A stretch of 64,000 nt of DNA. It comes from Plasmopara viticola (Eukaryota; Oomycota; Peronosporomycetes; Peronosporales; Peronosporaceae). The position numbers were made by a program, and so were the translations under genes. The notes under the pieces were generated by a model, which did not search any database, was not told the origin of the DNA, and worked only from the letters and a program-made list of their open reading frames with translations. Of this stretch, positions 44,903 to 58,500 are shown in pieces (the stretch's first letter is position 1; every line of letters begins with the position of its first letter). The DNA lies in assembly GCA_001695595.3 (NCBI GenBank), contig MBPM02000082.1, positions 277,818 to 341,817 of the forward strand, read 5' to 3'.

Positions 44903-47883
44903 GTGATTAAAACGCTTTGTTGTGTCTCTATTGCATACGTGCACATCTTAAAAGATAGAAAGGACGTAGCTGTCGTCGCATATTATATCAGCACTCGAGA
45001 AGAGTTTTTGTACGATTGGTTGTGCACTTCAGTGAGTCAAATTTCCGCTTAGTTGTGGCTCTATTGCGTCTGTGCACGTTTTAAATGATAGAAAAGACGT
45101 ATCTGTGGTCGTAAAGCGTTTCAGCTCTCTAGACAAGTGATCATACGCTTAGTTGTGGACCGATTGCGACTTTGAACGCCAAGATATATCTAAAAAACGT
45201 ATATATGGTACCTTTCAGCAACGCTTTTTTGTGTCTCTATTGCATCTGTGCACGTCAAAAAGGTTAAAAAGGACGAATCTGTCGTCGCACATCAACTTAG
45301 CTCTCGAGAAGAGTGTTTATACACTTGGTCGTAAATCTATCGCATCCGTGCACGTCTCTAATGATAGAAAAGACGTATCTGTCGTCGTACAGCGTCTCAG
45401 CGCTTCAATGATCTAAATATACGCTCAGTTGTGGCCCTTTTGCATCAGTGCACATTATATATAATATAAAAGACGTATCTGTGGTGGTACAGCGTCTCCA
45501 CGCAGGAGAAGAGCGATTATACACTCAGTCGTAGCTCTGTTTCATCTTTGCACGTCTTCAATAAGAAAATTACGTATCTGGAGTCGTATACCGTCTCAGA
45601 GCTCTAAAAGAGTAATTTTACGCTTTGTTGTGGCTCTATTGCTTATGTGAACGTATTTAATAATAAAAAAGGACATGAATGTGGTCGTATTGCATCTCAG
45701 TGCTCTAGAAGAGGGATTATACGCTAAGTCGTGGCTCTTTTGCGCCTGTGCACGTCTTAAAGGATAGAAATTACGCATCTGGGGTCGTATACCGTCTCAG
45801 CGCTCATGAATAGTGATTATACGCTTAATTGTGTCTCTATTGCGTATGTGCTCATTTGCACGGTAGAAAAGACGTATCTGTGGTGGTTCAGCGTCTTCAC
45901 GCTCTTGAAGAGTGATTATACACTCAGTAAAGGCTTTATTGTGTCTTTGCGCGTCGTAAATGATAAAATAGACGTATCTGTGGTCGTATAGCCTTTTTGC
46001 GCTCCAAAGAAGTAAATATACGCTTAGTTGTGGCTCTATTGCGTATGTACACTTTTGCATGATAGAAAAGACGTATCTGTGGTGATCAGCGTCTTCACGC
46101 TCTTGAAAAGTGACTATACACTCAGTAAATACTTTTCTGTGTCTTTGCGCGTTGCAAATGATAGAATAGACGTATCTGTGGTCGTATAGCATTTTTGCGC
46201 ATCAAAAAAGTAATTATACGCTTACTTATGGCTCTATTGCGTATGTGCTCGTCTTGAATGATAGAAAGTACGTGCCTGTGGTCGTACACCGTTCCAGCGC
46301 TTGAAAGAAGTAACTATACGCTTTGTTCTGGCTTTATTGCTTCTGGGCCTGTCAAGAAAAACAAACATTCGTAATTGTGGTCGTACAGCGTCTCAGCGCT
46401 TCAATGAAGTAATTATATGCTTTGTTGTGGCCCTATTGCGTCTGTGAACGCCAAGATATATTTTAAGGGCGTATCTATGATCTTGAAACGTCTAAGCGAT
46501 TAAAGAGAGTGATTATAACGCTTTGTTGTGTCTTTGTTGCATCTGTGCACGTCTTGAAGGCTAGAAAAGACGTATCTATCGTCGCACATCATCTCAGCTC
46601 TCGTGAAGAGTAATTATTCGCTTAGTCGTGGCTCTATTGCATATGTGCACGTCTTTAAGAAAAAAGTACGCATCTGGGGTCGTACACCGTCTCAGCGTTC
46701 TAGAAGGTGATTATACGCTTAGTAATGGCTCTATTGCGTATGTGCACGTTTTGAATAATACAAAAGACGTTTCTGTGGGTGTACAGCGTCCCAGCGCATA
46801 AACGAAATAACCATACGCTTTGTTCTGGCTCTATTGCGTCCGGGCACGTCAAGAATAATAAGAAGTCGTATCTGTGGTCGTATAGCGTCTCAGCGCTTCA
46901 ATGAAGTAATTATATGCTTTGTTGTGGCCCTATTGCATCTGTGAACGCCAAGATATATTAAAAGGACGTATCTGCGATCCTTAAACATCTCAGAGACTAA
47001 AGAGAGTGATTATAACGCTTTGTTGTGTCTCTATAACATCTGTACATGTTTAAAAGGATAGGAAGGACGTATCTATCGCCATCATTACGTCAGCTCTCGT
47101 GAAAAGTGATGATTCGCTTAATCGTGGCTCTATTGCATATGTGCACGTCTTTAAGAAAAAAGTACGCATCTGGGGTCGTACACCGTCTCAGCGTTCTAGA
47201 AGGTGATTATACGCTTAGTAATGGCTCTATTGCGTATGTGCACGTTTTGAATAATACAAAAGACGTTTCTGTGGGTGTACAGCGTCCCAGCGCATAAACG
47301 AATTAACCATACGCTTTGTTCTGGCTCTATTGCGTCCGGGCACGTCAAGAATAATAAGAAGTCGTATCTGTGGTCGTATAGCGTCTCAGCGCTTCAATGA
47401 AGTGATTATATGCTTTGTTGTGGCCCTGTTGCATCTGTGAACGCCAAGAAATATTAAAAGGACGTATCTGTGATCCTTAAACATCTCAGCGATTAAAGAG
47501 AGTGATTATAACGCTTTGTTGTGTCTCTATAACATCTGTACATGTTTAAAAGGATAGAAAGGACGTATCCATCGTCGCACATCATCTCAGCTCTCGTGAA
47601 GAGTAATTATTCGCTTAGTCGTGGCTCTATTGCATCTGTGCACGTCTCCAATGAAATAAAGTACGTATCTAGGGTCGAATACCGTCTCAGCGCTCTAGAA
47701 GAGGGATTATACGCTTAGTTGTGGCTCTATTGCATATGTGCACGTTTTAGATAATACAAAATACGTTTCTGTGGGTGTACAGCGTCCCAGCGCATAAACG
47801 AAATAACTATACGCTTTGATCTGGCTCTATTGCGTCCGAGCACGTCAAGAATAATAAGAAGTCGTATCTGTGGTCGTACAGCG
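44903..47883 (+). repeat. Satellite block B: older subfamily, plus orientation
   Basis: About 30 units of 100 bp in the opposite orientation to block A, typified by CGCTTAGTTGTGGCTCTATT, GCGT(A/C)TGTGCACGT, GACGTATCTGTGGTCGTAC and AGCGTCTCAGCGCT. In the last ~1.7 kb a five-monomer unit repeats with a 496-bp period: GTCTTTAAGAAAAAAGTACG occurs at 46,651 and again at 47,147. Confidence 0.9.
46340..47883 (+). repeat. Higher-order repeat, ~496-bp (five-monomer) period in block B
   Basis: Successive 496-bp segments share monomer-specific variants (AAGAATAATAAGAAGTCGTATC, GTGAACGCCAAGATATATT, GTTTCTGTGGGTGTACAGCG) in the same order, roughly three copies. The variants are absent from other monomers. 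Confidence 0.8.
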
Positions 47884-49328
47884 ATACGCAAAGATGCAAT
47901 AGCGCCAAAACAAAGTGTATAATCAATTCGATGTAGAACTTAGGCGCTGTACGGCCACAGATACGTCCTTTCTATCTATCTAGCTATGCACAGATGCAAT
48001 AGAACCCCAACGAAGTGTATAAGCATTCGGATGGAGCGCTAAGACCCTGTACGTACACAGATACGTCCTTTCCTCTATCTAGACATACACAGATGCAATA
48101 GCGCCACAACGAATTGTGCAATCATTCTTTTGGAGCACTGAGACGCTGTACGGCCACATATACGTCCTTTCTATCGCTCTAACTATGCACAGATGCAATA
48201 GCGCCACAACGAAGTGTATAATCGTTCTGTTGGAGCGCTTAGATGCCTTACGGCCACAGATACGTCCTTTTTGAGGCTAGACATGCACAGATGCAATAGA
48301 ACCACAACGTAGTGTATAATCATTCTTTTGGAGCGCTGAGACGCTGTACGGCCACGGAGACGACCTTTCTCTCTGTCTAGACATACACAGATGCAATGGC
48401 GCCACAACGAAGTGTATAATCATTCTGTTGGAGTGCTTAGACGCTGTACGGCCACAGATACGTCTTTTCATCTGTCTAGACATACACAGATGCAAGAGCG
48501 CCACAACGAAGTGTCGAATAATTCCTTTAAAGCGCTGAGACCCTGTACGGCCACAGATACATCCTCTTTATCGCTCTCGATATGCACAGATGCAATACAG
48601 CCACGACAAAGTGTATGATCATTCCTTCAAACCGCTTAGACGCTGTACGGCCACCGGTACGCCCTTTCTATCGCTCTAGCTATGCTTAGATGCAATAGAG
48701 CCACAACGATATGTATAATGCTCTAGACATGCACAGAAGCAATAGAGCCCCAACGAAGTGTATAATCATTCTGTAGGAGCGCTGAGACGTTGTACGGCGA
48801 CAGATACGTCCTTTCTATCGCTCTAGACATGCACAGATGCAATAGAGCCCCAACGAAGTGTATAATCATTCTGTTGGAGCGCTGAGACGTTGTGCGGCCA
48901 CAGATACGCCCTTTCTATCGGTGTTGACATGCACAGATGCAATAGGGCCCCAACAAAGTGTATAATCATTCTGTTGGAGCGCTGAGACGTTGTACGGCCA
49001 CAGACACGTCCTTTCTATCGCTCTAGACATGCACAGATGCAATCGCGAGCCCCAACGAAGTGTATAATCATTCTGTTGAACCGGTGAGACATTATACGGC
49101 CAAAAATACGTCCCTTCTATCGCTCTAGACATGCACAGTTGCAATAGAGCCCCAACAAAGTGTATAATCATTCTGTTGGAGCGCTGAGACGTTGTACGGC
49201 CACAGATACGTCCTTTCTATCGGTGTTGACATGCACAGATGCAATAGGGTCCCAACAAAGTGTATAATCATTGTGTTGGAGCGCTAAGACGTCGTGCGGC
49301 AAAACATACGTCCTGTCTATCGCTCTAA
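47884..49328 (-). repeat. Satellite block C: younger subfamily, minus orientation
   Basis: About 14 units characterised by CTCTAGACATGCACAGATGC, AACGAAGTGTATAATCATTC, TGTTGGAGCGCTGAGACG and CGGCCACAGATACGTCC. Monomers are more alike than in A and B. One unit near 48,718 is truncated. It joins block B at about 47,883 with an abrupt orientation and subfamily change. Confidence 0.9.
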
Positions 49329-51399
49329 AATTCCATCGTGGCATGTCTAGAGCGCTAGAAAGGATGTATTTTTTCCTATAACGTCTCCGCGCTCCAATAG
49401 AATGGATCTACACTTCGATGTGGCTCTATTGCATCTGTTCATGTCTAGAGCGATAGAAAAGACGTATCCGTTGCCGTACAACGTCTCCGCGCTCCAATAG
49501 AATGATTCTACACTCCGTTGTGGCACTATTGCAGCTGTGCATGTCTAGAGCAATAAAAAGGACCTATTTGTTGCCGTATAACGTCTCATTGCTCCAACAA
49601 AGTGATTATACACTTCGTTGGGGCTCTATTCCATCTGTGCATGTCTAAAGCGATAGAAAGGACTTATCTGTTGCCGTACAACGTCTCCGCGCTCCAACAG
49701 AATGATTATACACTTCGTTGGGGCTCTATTGCATCTGTGCATGTCTAGAGCGATAGAAGGGACGTATTTTTGGCCGTATAACGTCTCACCGGTTCAACAG
49801 ACTGATTGTACACTTCGTTGGGGCTCGATTGCATCTGTGCATGTCTAGAGCGATAGAAAGGACGTATCTGTTGCCGTACAACGTCTCAGCGCTCCAACAG
49901 AATGATTATACACTTCGTTGGGGCTCTATTGCATCTCTGCATGTCAACACCGATAGAGGCTCGATTGCATCTGTGCATGTCTAGAGCGATAGAAAGGACG
50001 TTTTTTTGGCCGTATAACGTCTCACCGCTCCAACACAATAATTTTACACTTTTTTGGGGCTCTATTGCATCTCTGCATGTCATATCAGATAAAAAGGACG
50101 TATCTGTTGCCGTACAACATCTCAGCGCTCCAACAGGATGATATTACACTTCGTTGGGGCTCTTTTGCATCTCTGCATGTGTAGAGCGATAGAAAGGACG
50201 TATTTTTGCTTTACAACGTCTCCGCGCTCCAAAAGAATGATTATACACTTCGTTGGGGCTCCATTCCATCTGTGCATGTCTAAAGCGATAGAAAGGACTT
50301 ATATGCTGCCGTACAACGTCTCAGCGCTCCAACAGAATGATTATACACTTCGTTGTGGGTCTATTCCATCTGTGCATGTCTAGAGCGATCGAAAGGACGT
50401 ATCTGTTGCCGTATAACGTCTTCGCGCTTCAACAGAATGATTATACACTTCGTTGTGGCTCTATTGCATCTGTGCATGTCTAGAGCGATAGAAAGGACGT
50501 ATCTGTGGCCGTACAACGTCTCAGCGCTCCAACAGAATGATAATACACTTCGTTGAGGCTCGATTGCATCTGTGCATGTCTAGAGCGATAGAAAGGACGT
50601 ACCTGTTGCCGTATAACGTCTCACCGCTCCAACACAATGATTATACACTTTGTTGGGGCTCTATTGCATCTCTGCATGTCATAACAGATAAAAAGGACGT
50701 ATCTGTTGCCGTACAACATCTCAGCGCTCCAACAGAATGATATTACACTTCGTTGGGGCTCTTTTGCATCTGTGCATGTCTAGAGCGATAGAAAGGACGT
50801 ATCCGTTGCCGTACAACGTCTCCGCGCTCCAACAGAATAATTTTGCACTTCGTTGGGGCTCTATTGCATCTATGCATGTCTACAGCGCTAGAAAGAACGT
50901 ATGTTTTGCCGCACGACGTCTTAGCGCTCCAACACAGTGATTATACACTTCGTTGTGGCTCTATTGCATCTGTGCATGTCTAGAGCGATAGAAAAAACGT
51001 ATTTGTAACCGTACAACGTCACAGCGCTCCAACAGAATGATTCTACACTCCGTTGGGGCTCTATTGCATCTATGCATGTCTAGAGCGATAGAAAGGACGT
51101 ATCTGTGGCCGTACAACGTCTCAGCGCTCCAACAGAATGATTATACACTTCGTTGGGGCTCGATTGCATCTGTGCATGTCTAGAGCGATAGAAAGGACGT
51201 ATCCGTTGCCGTACAACGTCTCCGCGCTCCAACAGAATAATTTTACACTTCGTTGGGGCTCTATTGCATCTATGCATGTCTACAGCGCTAGAAAGAACGT
51301 ATTTTTGCTTTACAACGTTTCCGCGCTCCAACAGAATGATTATACACTTCGTTGGGGCTCTATTGCATCTGTGCATGTCTAGAGCGATAGAAAGGACGT

Positions 51400-53460
51400 A
51401 TCTGTTGCCGTACAACGTCTCAGCGCTCCAACAGAATGATTCTACACTCCGTTGGGGCTCTGTTGCATCTCTGCATGTCTAGAGCGATAGAAAGGACGTA
51501 TCTGTGGCCGTACAACGTCTCAACCCTCCAACGGAATATATATACACTTCGTTGGGGCTCTGTTGCATCTGTGCATGTCTAGAGCGATAGAAAGGACGTA
51601 TATGTGGCCGTACAACGTCACAGCGCTCCAACAGAATGATTCTACACTCCGTTGTGGCTCTATTCCATCTGAGCATGTCTAGAGCGATAGAAAGGACGTA
51701 TCTGTTGCCGTACAACGTCACAGCGCTCCAACAGAATGATGCTACACTCCGTTGTAGCTCTATTCCATTTGAGCATGTCTAGAGCGCTAGAAAGGACGTA
51801 TTTTTGCTTTACAACGTCTCATCGCTCCAAACGAATGATTATACACTTCGTTGGGGCTCTATTGCATCTGTGCATGTCTAGAGCGATAGAAAGGACGTAT
51901 CTGTTGCCGTACAACGTCTCAGCGCTCCAACAGAATAATTATACACTTCGTTGGGGCTTTATTGCATCTGTGCATATCTAGAGCGATGGAAAGTACATAT
52001 CTGTGGCCGTCCAACGTCTAAGCGCTCCAACAGAATGATTATACACTTCGTTGGGGCTCTATTGCATCTGTGCATGTCTAGAGCGATAGAAAGGACGTAT
52101 CTGTAACCGTACAACGTCACAGCGCTCCAACAGAATGATTCTACACTCCGTTGGGGCTCTGTTGCATCTCTGCATGTCTAGAGCGATAGAAAGGACGTAT
52201 CTGTGGCCGTACAACGTCTCAACCCTCCAACGGAATATATATACACTTCGTTGGGGCTCTGTTGCATCTGTGCATGTCTAGAGCGATAGAAAGGACGTAT
52301 ATGTGGCCGTACAACGTCACAGCGCTCCAACAGAATGATTCTACACTCCGTTGTGGCTCTATTTCATCTGAGCATGTCTTGAGCGATAGAAAGGACGTAT
52401 CTGTTGCCGTACAACGTCACAGCGCTCCAACAGAATGATGCTACACTCCGTTGTAGCTCTATTCCATTTGAGCATGTCTAGAGCGCTAGAAAGGACGTAT
52501 TTTTGCTTTACAACGTCTCATCGCTCCAAACGAATGATTATACACTTCGTTGGGGCTCTATTGCATCTGTGCATGTCTAGAGCGACAGAAAGGACGTATT
52601 TGTTGCCGTCCAACGTCTCAGCGCTCCAACAGAATAATTATACACTTCGTTGGGGCTTTATTGCATCTGTGCATATCTAGAGCGATGGAAAGTACATATC
52701 TGTGGCCGTCCAACGTCTAAGCGCTCCAACAGAATGATTATACACTTCGTTGGGGCTCTATTGCATCTGTGCATGTCTAGAGCGATAGAAAGGACGTATC
52801 TGTAACCGTACAACGTCACAGCGCTCCAACAGAATGATTCTACACTCCGTTGGGGCTCTGTTGCATCTCTGCATGTCTAGAGCGATAGAAAGGACGTATC
52901 TGTGGCCGTACAACGTCTCAACCCTCCAACGGAATATATATACACTTCGTTGGGGCTCTGTTGCATCTGTGCATGTCTAGAGCGATAGAAAGGACGTATC
53001 TGTGGCCGTACAACGTCACAGCGCTCCAACAGAATGATTCTACACTCCGTTGTGGCTCTATTCCATCTGAGCATGTCTAGAGCGATAGAAAGGACGTATC
53101 TGTTGCCGTACAACGTCACAGCGCTCCAACAGAATGATGCTACACTCCGTTGTAGCTCTATTCCATTTGAACATGTCTAGAGCGCTAGAAAGGACGTATT
53201 TTTGCTTTACAACGTCTCATCGCTCCAAACGAATGATTATACACTTCGTTGGGGCTCTATTGCATCTGTGCATGTCTAGAGCGACAGAAAGGACGTATTT
53301 GTTGCCGTCCAACGTCTCAGCGCTCCAACAGAATAATTATACACTTCGTTGGGGCTTTATTGCATCTGTGCATATCTAGAGCGATGGAAAGTACATATCT
53401 GTGGCCGTCCAACGTCTAAGCGCTCCAACAGAATGATTATACACTTCGTTGGGGCTCTAT
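51400..53460 (+). repeat. Higher-order repeat, 699-bp (seven-monomer) period
   Basis: The distinctive monomer with GATGCTACACTCCGTTGTAG occurs at about 51,738, 52,437 and 53,136, exactly 699 bp apart. The neighbouring monomers repeat in the same order (ACCCTCCAACGGAATATATA, then CATATCTAGAGCGATGG). Copies are nearly identical, so the amplification is recent. Confidence 0.9.
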
Positions 53461-54539
53461 TGCATCTGTGCATGTCTAGAGCGATAGAAAAGACGTATCT
53501 GTTGCCGTACAACGTCACAGCGCTCCAACAGAATGAATATACACTTCGTTGGGGCTCTATTGCGTCTGAGCATGTCTAGAGCGCTAGAAAAAACGTATTT
53601 TTGCTTTACAACGTCTCCGCGCTCCAACAGAATGATTCTGCACTCCGTTGTGGCTCTATTCCATCTGGGTATGTCTTGAGCGATAGAAAAGACGTATCTG
53701 TTGCCGTTAAACGTCTCCGCGTTCCAACAGAATTATTATACACTCCGTTGTGGCTCTATTGCATCTGTGCATATCTAGAGCGATGAAAAGGACTTATCTG
53801 TGGCCGTCCAACGTCTCAGCGCTCCAACAGAATAATTATACACTTCGTTGGGGCTTTATTGCATCTGTGCATAATTAGAGCGATGGAAAGGACTTATCTG
53901 TGGCCGTCCAACGTCTCAGCGCTCCAACAGAATAATTATACACTTCGTTGGGGCTTTATTGCATCTGTGCATATCTAGAGCGATGGAAAGTACATATCTG
54001 TGGCCGTCCAACGTCTAAGCGCTCCAACAGAATGATTATACACTTCGTTGGGGCTCTATTGCATCTGTGCATATCTAGAGCGATAGAAAAGACGTATCTG
54101 TTGCCGTACAACGTCACAGCACTCCAACAGAATGAATATACACTTCGTTGGGGCTCTATTGCATCTGAGCATGTCTAGAGCGCTAGAAAAAACGTATTTT
54201 TGCTTTACAACGTCACAGCGCTCCAACAGAATGATTCTGCCCTCCGTTGTGGCTCTATTCCATCTGGGTATGTCTTGAGCGATAGAAAAGACGTATCTGT
54301 TGCCGTTAAACGTCTCCGCGTTCCAACAGAATTATTATACACTCCGTTGTGGCTCTATTGCATCTGTGCATATCTAGAGCGATGGAAAGGACTTATCTGT
54401 GGCCGTCCAACGTCTCAGCGCTCCAACAGAATGATTGTACACTTCGTTGGGGCTTTATTGCATCTGTGCATATCTAGAGCGATGAAAAGGACATATCTGT
54501 GGCCGTCCAACGTCTAAGCGCTCCAACAGAATGATTATA

Positions 54540-57500
54540 CACTTCGTTGGGGTTCTATTGCATCTGTGCATGTCTAGAGCGATAGAAAAGACGTATCTGT
54601 TGCCGTACAACGTCACAGCGCTCCAAAAGAATGATTATACACTTCGTTGGGGCTCTATTGCATCTGAGCATGTCTAGAGCGCTAGAAAAAACGTATTTTT
54701 GCTTTACAACGTCACAGCGCTCCAACAGAATGATTCTGCACTCCGTTGTGGCTCTATTCCATCTGGGTATGTCTGAGCGATAGAAAAGACGTATCCGTTG
54801 CCGTTAAACGTCTCCGCGTTCCAACAGAATTATTATACACTCCGTTGTGGCTCTATTGCATCTGTGCATATCTAGAGCGATAGAAAGGACTTATCTGTGG
54901 CCGTCCAACGTCTCAGCGCTCCAACAGAATGATTCTACACTCCGTTGTGGCTCTATTCCATCTGAGCATGTCTAGAGCGCTAGAAAGGACGTATTTTTGC
55001 TTTACAACGTCTCCGCGCTCCAAAAGAATGATTATACACTTCGTTGGGGTTCTATTGCATCTGTGCATGTCTAGAGCGATAGAAAGGACGTATCTGTTGC
55101 CGTACAACGTCACAGCGCTTCAACAGAATGATTATACACTTCGTTGGGGCTCTATTCCATCTGTGTATGTCTTGAGCGATAGAAAAGACGTATCCTTTAC
55201 CGTACAACGTCTCCGCGTTCCAACAGAATTATTATATACTTCGTTGGGGCTCTATTGCATCTGTGCATATCTAGAGCGATGGAAAGGACGTATCTGTGTC
55301 CGTCCAACGTCTCAGCGCTCCAACAGAATGATTGTACACTTTGTTGGGGCTCTATTGCATCTGTGCATGTCTAGAGCGATAGAAAGGACGTATCTGTTGC
55401 CGTACAACGTCACAGCGCTCCAACAGAATGATTCTACACTCCGTTGTGGCTCTATTCCATCTGTGCATGTCTAGAGCGCTAGAAAGGACGTATTTTTGCT
55501 TTACAACGTCTCCGCGATCCAACAGAATGATTATACACTTCGTTGGGGCTCTATTGCATCTGTGCATGTCTAGAGCGATAGAAAAGACGTACCTGTTGCC
55601 GTACAACGTCACAGCGCTCCAACAGAATGAATATACACTTCGTTGGGGCTCTATTGCATCTGAGCATGTCTAGAGCGCTAGAAAAAACGTATTTTTGCTT
55701 TACAACGTCACAGCGCTCCAACAGAATGATTCTGCACTCCGTTGTGGCTCTATTCCATCTGGGTATGTCTTGAGCGATAGAAAAGACGTATCTGTTGCCG
55801 TTAAACGTCTCCGCGTTCCAACAGAATTATTATACACTCCGTTGTGGCTCTATTGCATCTGTGCATATCTAGAGCGATGGAAAGGACTTATCTGTGGCCG
55901 TCCAACGTCTCAGCGCTCCAACAGAATGATTGTACACTTCGTTGGGGCTTTATTGCATCTGTGCATATCTAGAGCGATGAAAAGGACATATCTGTGGCCG
56001 TCCAACGTCTAAGCGCTCCAACAGAATGATTATACACTTCGTTGGGGTTCTATTGCATCTGTGCATGTCTAGAGCGATAGAAAAGACGTATCTGTTGCCG
56101 TACAACGTCACAGCGCTCCAACAGAATGAATATACACTTCGTTGGGGCTCTATTGCATCTGAGCATGTCTAGAGCGCTAGAAAAAACGTATTTTTGCTTT
56201 ACAACGTCACAGCGCTCCAACAGAATGATTCTGCACTCCGTTGTGGCTCTATTCCATCTGGGTATGTCTTGAGCGATAGAAAAGACGTATCCGTTGCCGT
56301 TAAACGTCTCCGCGTTCCAACAGAATTATTATACACTCCGTTGTGGCTCTATTGCATCTGTGCATATCTAGAGCGATAGAAAGGACTTATCTGTGGCCGT
56401 CCAACGTCTCAGCGCTCCAACAGAATAATTATACACTTCGTTGGGGCTTTATTGCATCTGTGCATAATTAGAGCGATGGAAAGGACTTATCTGTGGCCGT
56501 CCAACGTCTCAGCGCTCCAACAGAATAATTATACACTTCGTTGGGGCTTTATTGCATCTGTGCATATCTAGAGCGATGGAAAGTACATATCTGTGGCCGT
56601 CCAACGTCTAAGCGCTCCAACAGAATGATTATACACTTCGTTGGGGTTCTATTGCATCTGTGCATGTCTAGAGCGATAGAAAAGACGTATCTGTTGCCGT
56701 ACAACGTCACAGCGCTCCAACAGAATGAATATACACTTCGTTGGGGCTCTATTGCATCTGAGCATGTCTAGAGCGCTAGAAAAAACGTATTTTTGCTTTA
56801 CAACGTCACAGCGCTCCAACAGAATGATTCTGCACTCCGTTGTGGCTCTATTCCATCTGGGTATGTCTGAGCGATAGAAAAGACGTATCCGTTGCCGTTA
56901 AACGTCTCCGCGTTCCAACAGAATTATTATACACTCCGTTGTGGCTCTATTGCATCTGTGCATATCTAGAGCGATAGAAAGGACTTATCTGTGGCCGTCC
57001 AACGTCTCAGCGCTCCAACAGAATGATTCTACACTCCGTTGTGGCTCTATTCTATCTGAGCATGTCTAGAGCGCTAGAAAGGACGTATTTTTGCTTTACA
57101 ACGTCTCCGCGCTCCAAAAGAATGATTATACACTTCGTTGGGGTTCTATTGCATCTGTGCATGTCTAGAGCGATAGAAAGGACGTATCTGTTGCCGTACA
57201 ACGTCACAGCGCTTCAACAGAATGATTATACACTTCGTTGGGGCTCTATTCCATCTGTGTATGTCTTGAGCGATAGAAAAGACGTATCCTTTACCGTACA
57301 ACGTCTCCGCGTTCCAACAGAATTATTATATACTTCGTTGGGGCTCTATTGCATCTGTGCATATCTAGAGCGATGGAAAGGACGTATCTGTGTCCGTCCA
57401 ACGTCTCAGCGCTCCAACAGAATGATTGTACACTTTGTTGGGGCTCTATTGCATCTGTGCATGTCTAGAGCGATAGAAAGGACGTATCTGTTGCCGTACA

Positions 57501-58500
57501 ACGTCACAGCGCTCCAACAGAATGATTCTACACTCCGTTGTGGCTCTATTCCATCTGTGCATGTCTAGAGCGCTAGAAAGGACGTATTTTTGCTTTACAA
57601 CGTCTCCGCGCTCCAACAGAATGATTATACACTTCGTTGGGGCTCTATTGCATCTGTGCATGTCTAGAGCGATAGAAAAGACGTATCTGTTGCCGTACAA
57701 CGTCACAGCGCTCCAACAGAATGAATATACACTTCGTTGGGGCTCTATTGCATCTGAGCATGTCTAGAGCGCTAGAAAAAACGTATTTTTGCTTTACAAC
57801 GTCACAGCGCTCCAACAGAATGATTCTGCACTCCGTTGTGGCTCTATTCCATCTGGGTATGTCTTGAGCGATAGAAAAGACGTATCTGTTGCCGTTAAAC
57901 GTCTCCGCGTTCCAACAGAATTATTATACACTCCGTTGTGGCTCTATTGCATCTGTGCATATCTAGAGCGATGGAAAGGACTTATCTGTGGCCGTCCAAC
58001 GTCTCAGCGCTCCAACAGAATGATTGTACACTTCGTTGGGGCTTTATTGCATCTGTGCATATCTAGAGCGATGAAAAGGACATATCTGTGGCCGTCCAAC
58101 GTCTAAGCGCTCCAACAGAATGATTATACACTTCGTTGGGGTTCTATTGCATCTGTGCATGTCTAGAGCGATAGAAAAGACGTATCTGTTGCCGTACAAC
58201 GTCACAGCGCTCCAACAGAATGAATATACACTTCGTTGGGGCTCTATTGCATCTGAGCATGTCTAGAGCGCTAGAAAAAACGTATTTTTGCTTTACAACG
58301 TCACAGCGCTCCAACAGAATGATTCTGCACTCCGTTGTGGCTCTATTCCATCTGGGTATGTCTTGAGCGATAGAAAAGACGTATCCGTTGCCGTTAAACG
58401 TCTCCGCGTTCCAACAGAATTATTATACACTCCGTTGTGGCTCTATTGCATCTGTGCATATCTAGAGCGATAGAAAGGACTTATCTGTGGCCGTCCAACG
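54540..58500 (+). repeat. Higher-order repeat, 2,094-bp (21-monomer) period
   Basis: Segments 2,094 bp apart are almost identical. Examples are the variant GGGTATGTCTGAGCGATAG (one base shorter than its siblings) near 54,770 and 56,864, and the start codons of matching open frames at 54,929/57,023, 55,428/57,522 and 55,695/57,789. About 1.9 copies are present. The period equals three times 698, so it may have grown out of a seven-monomer unit. Confidence 0.85.
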
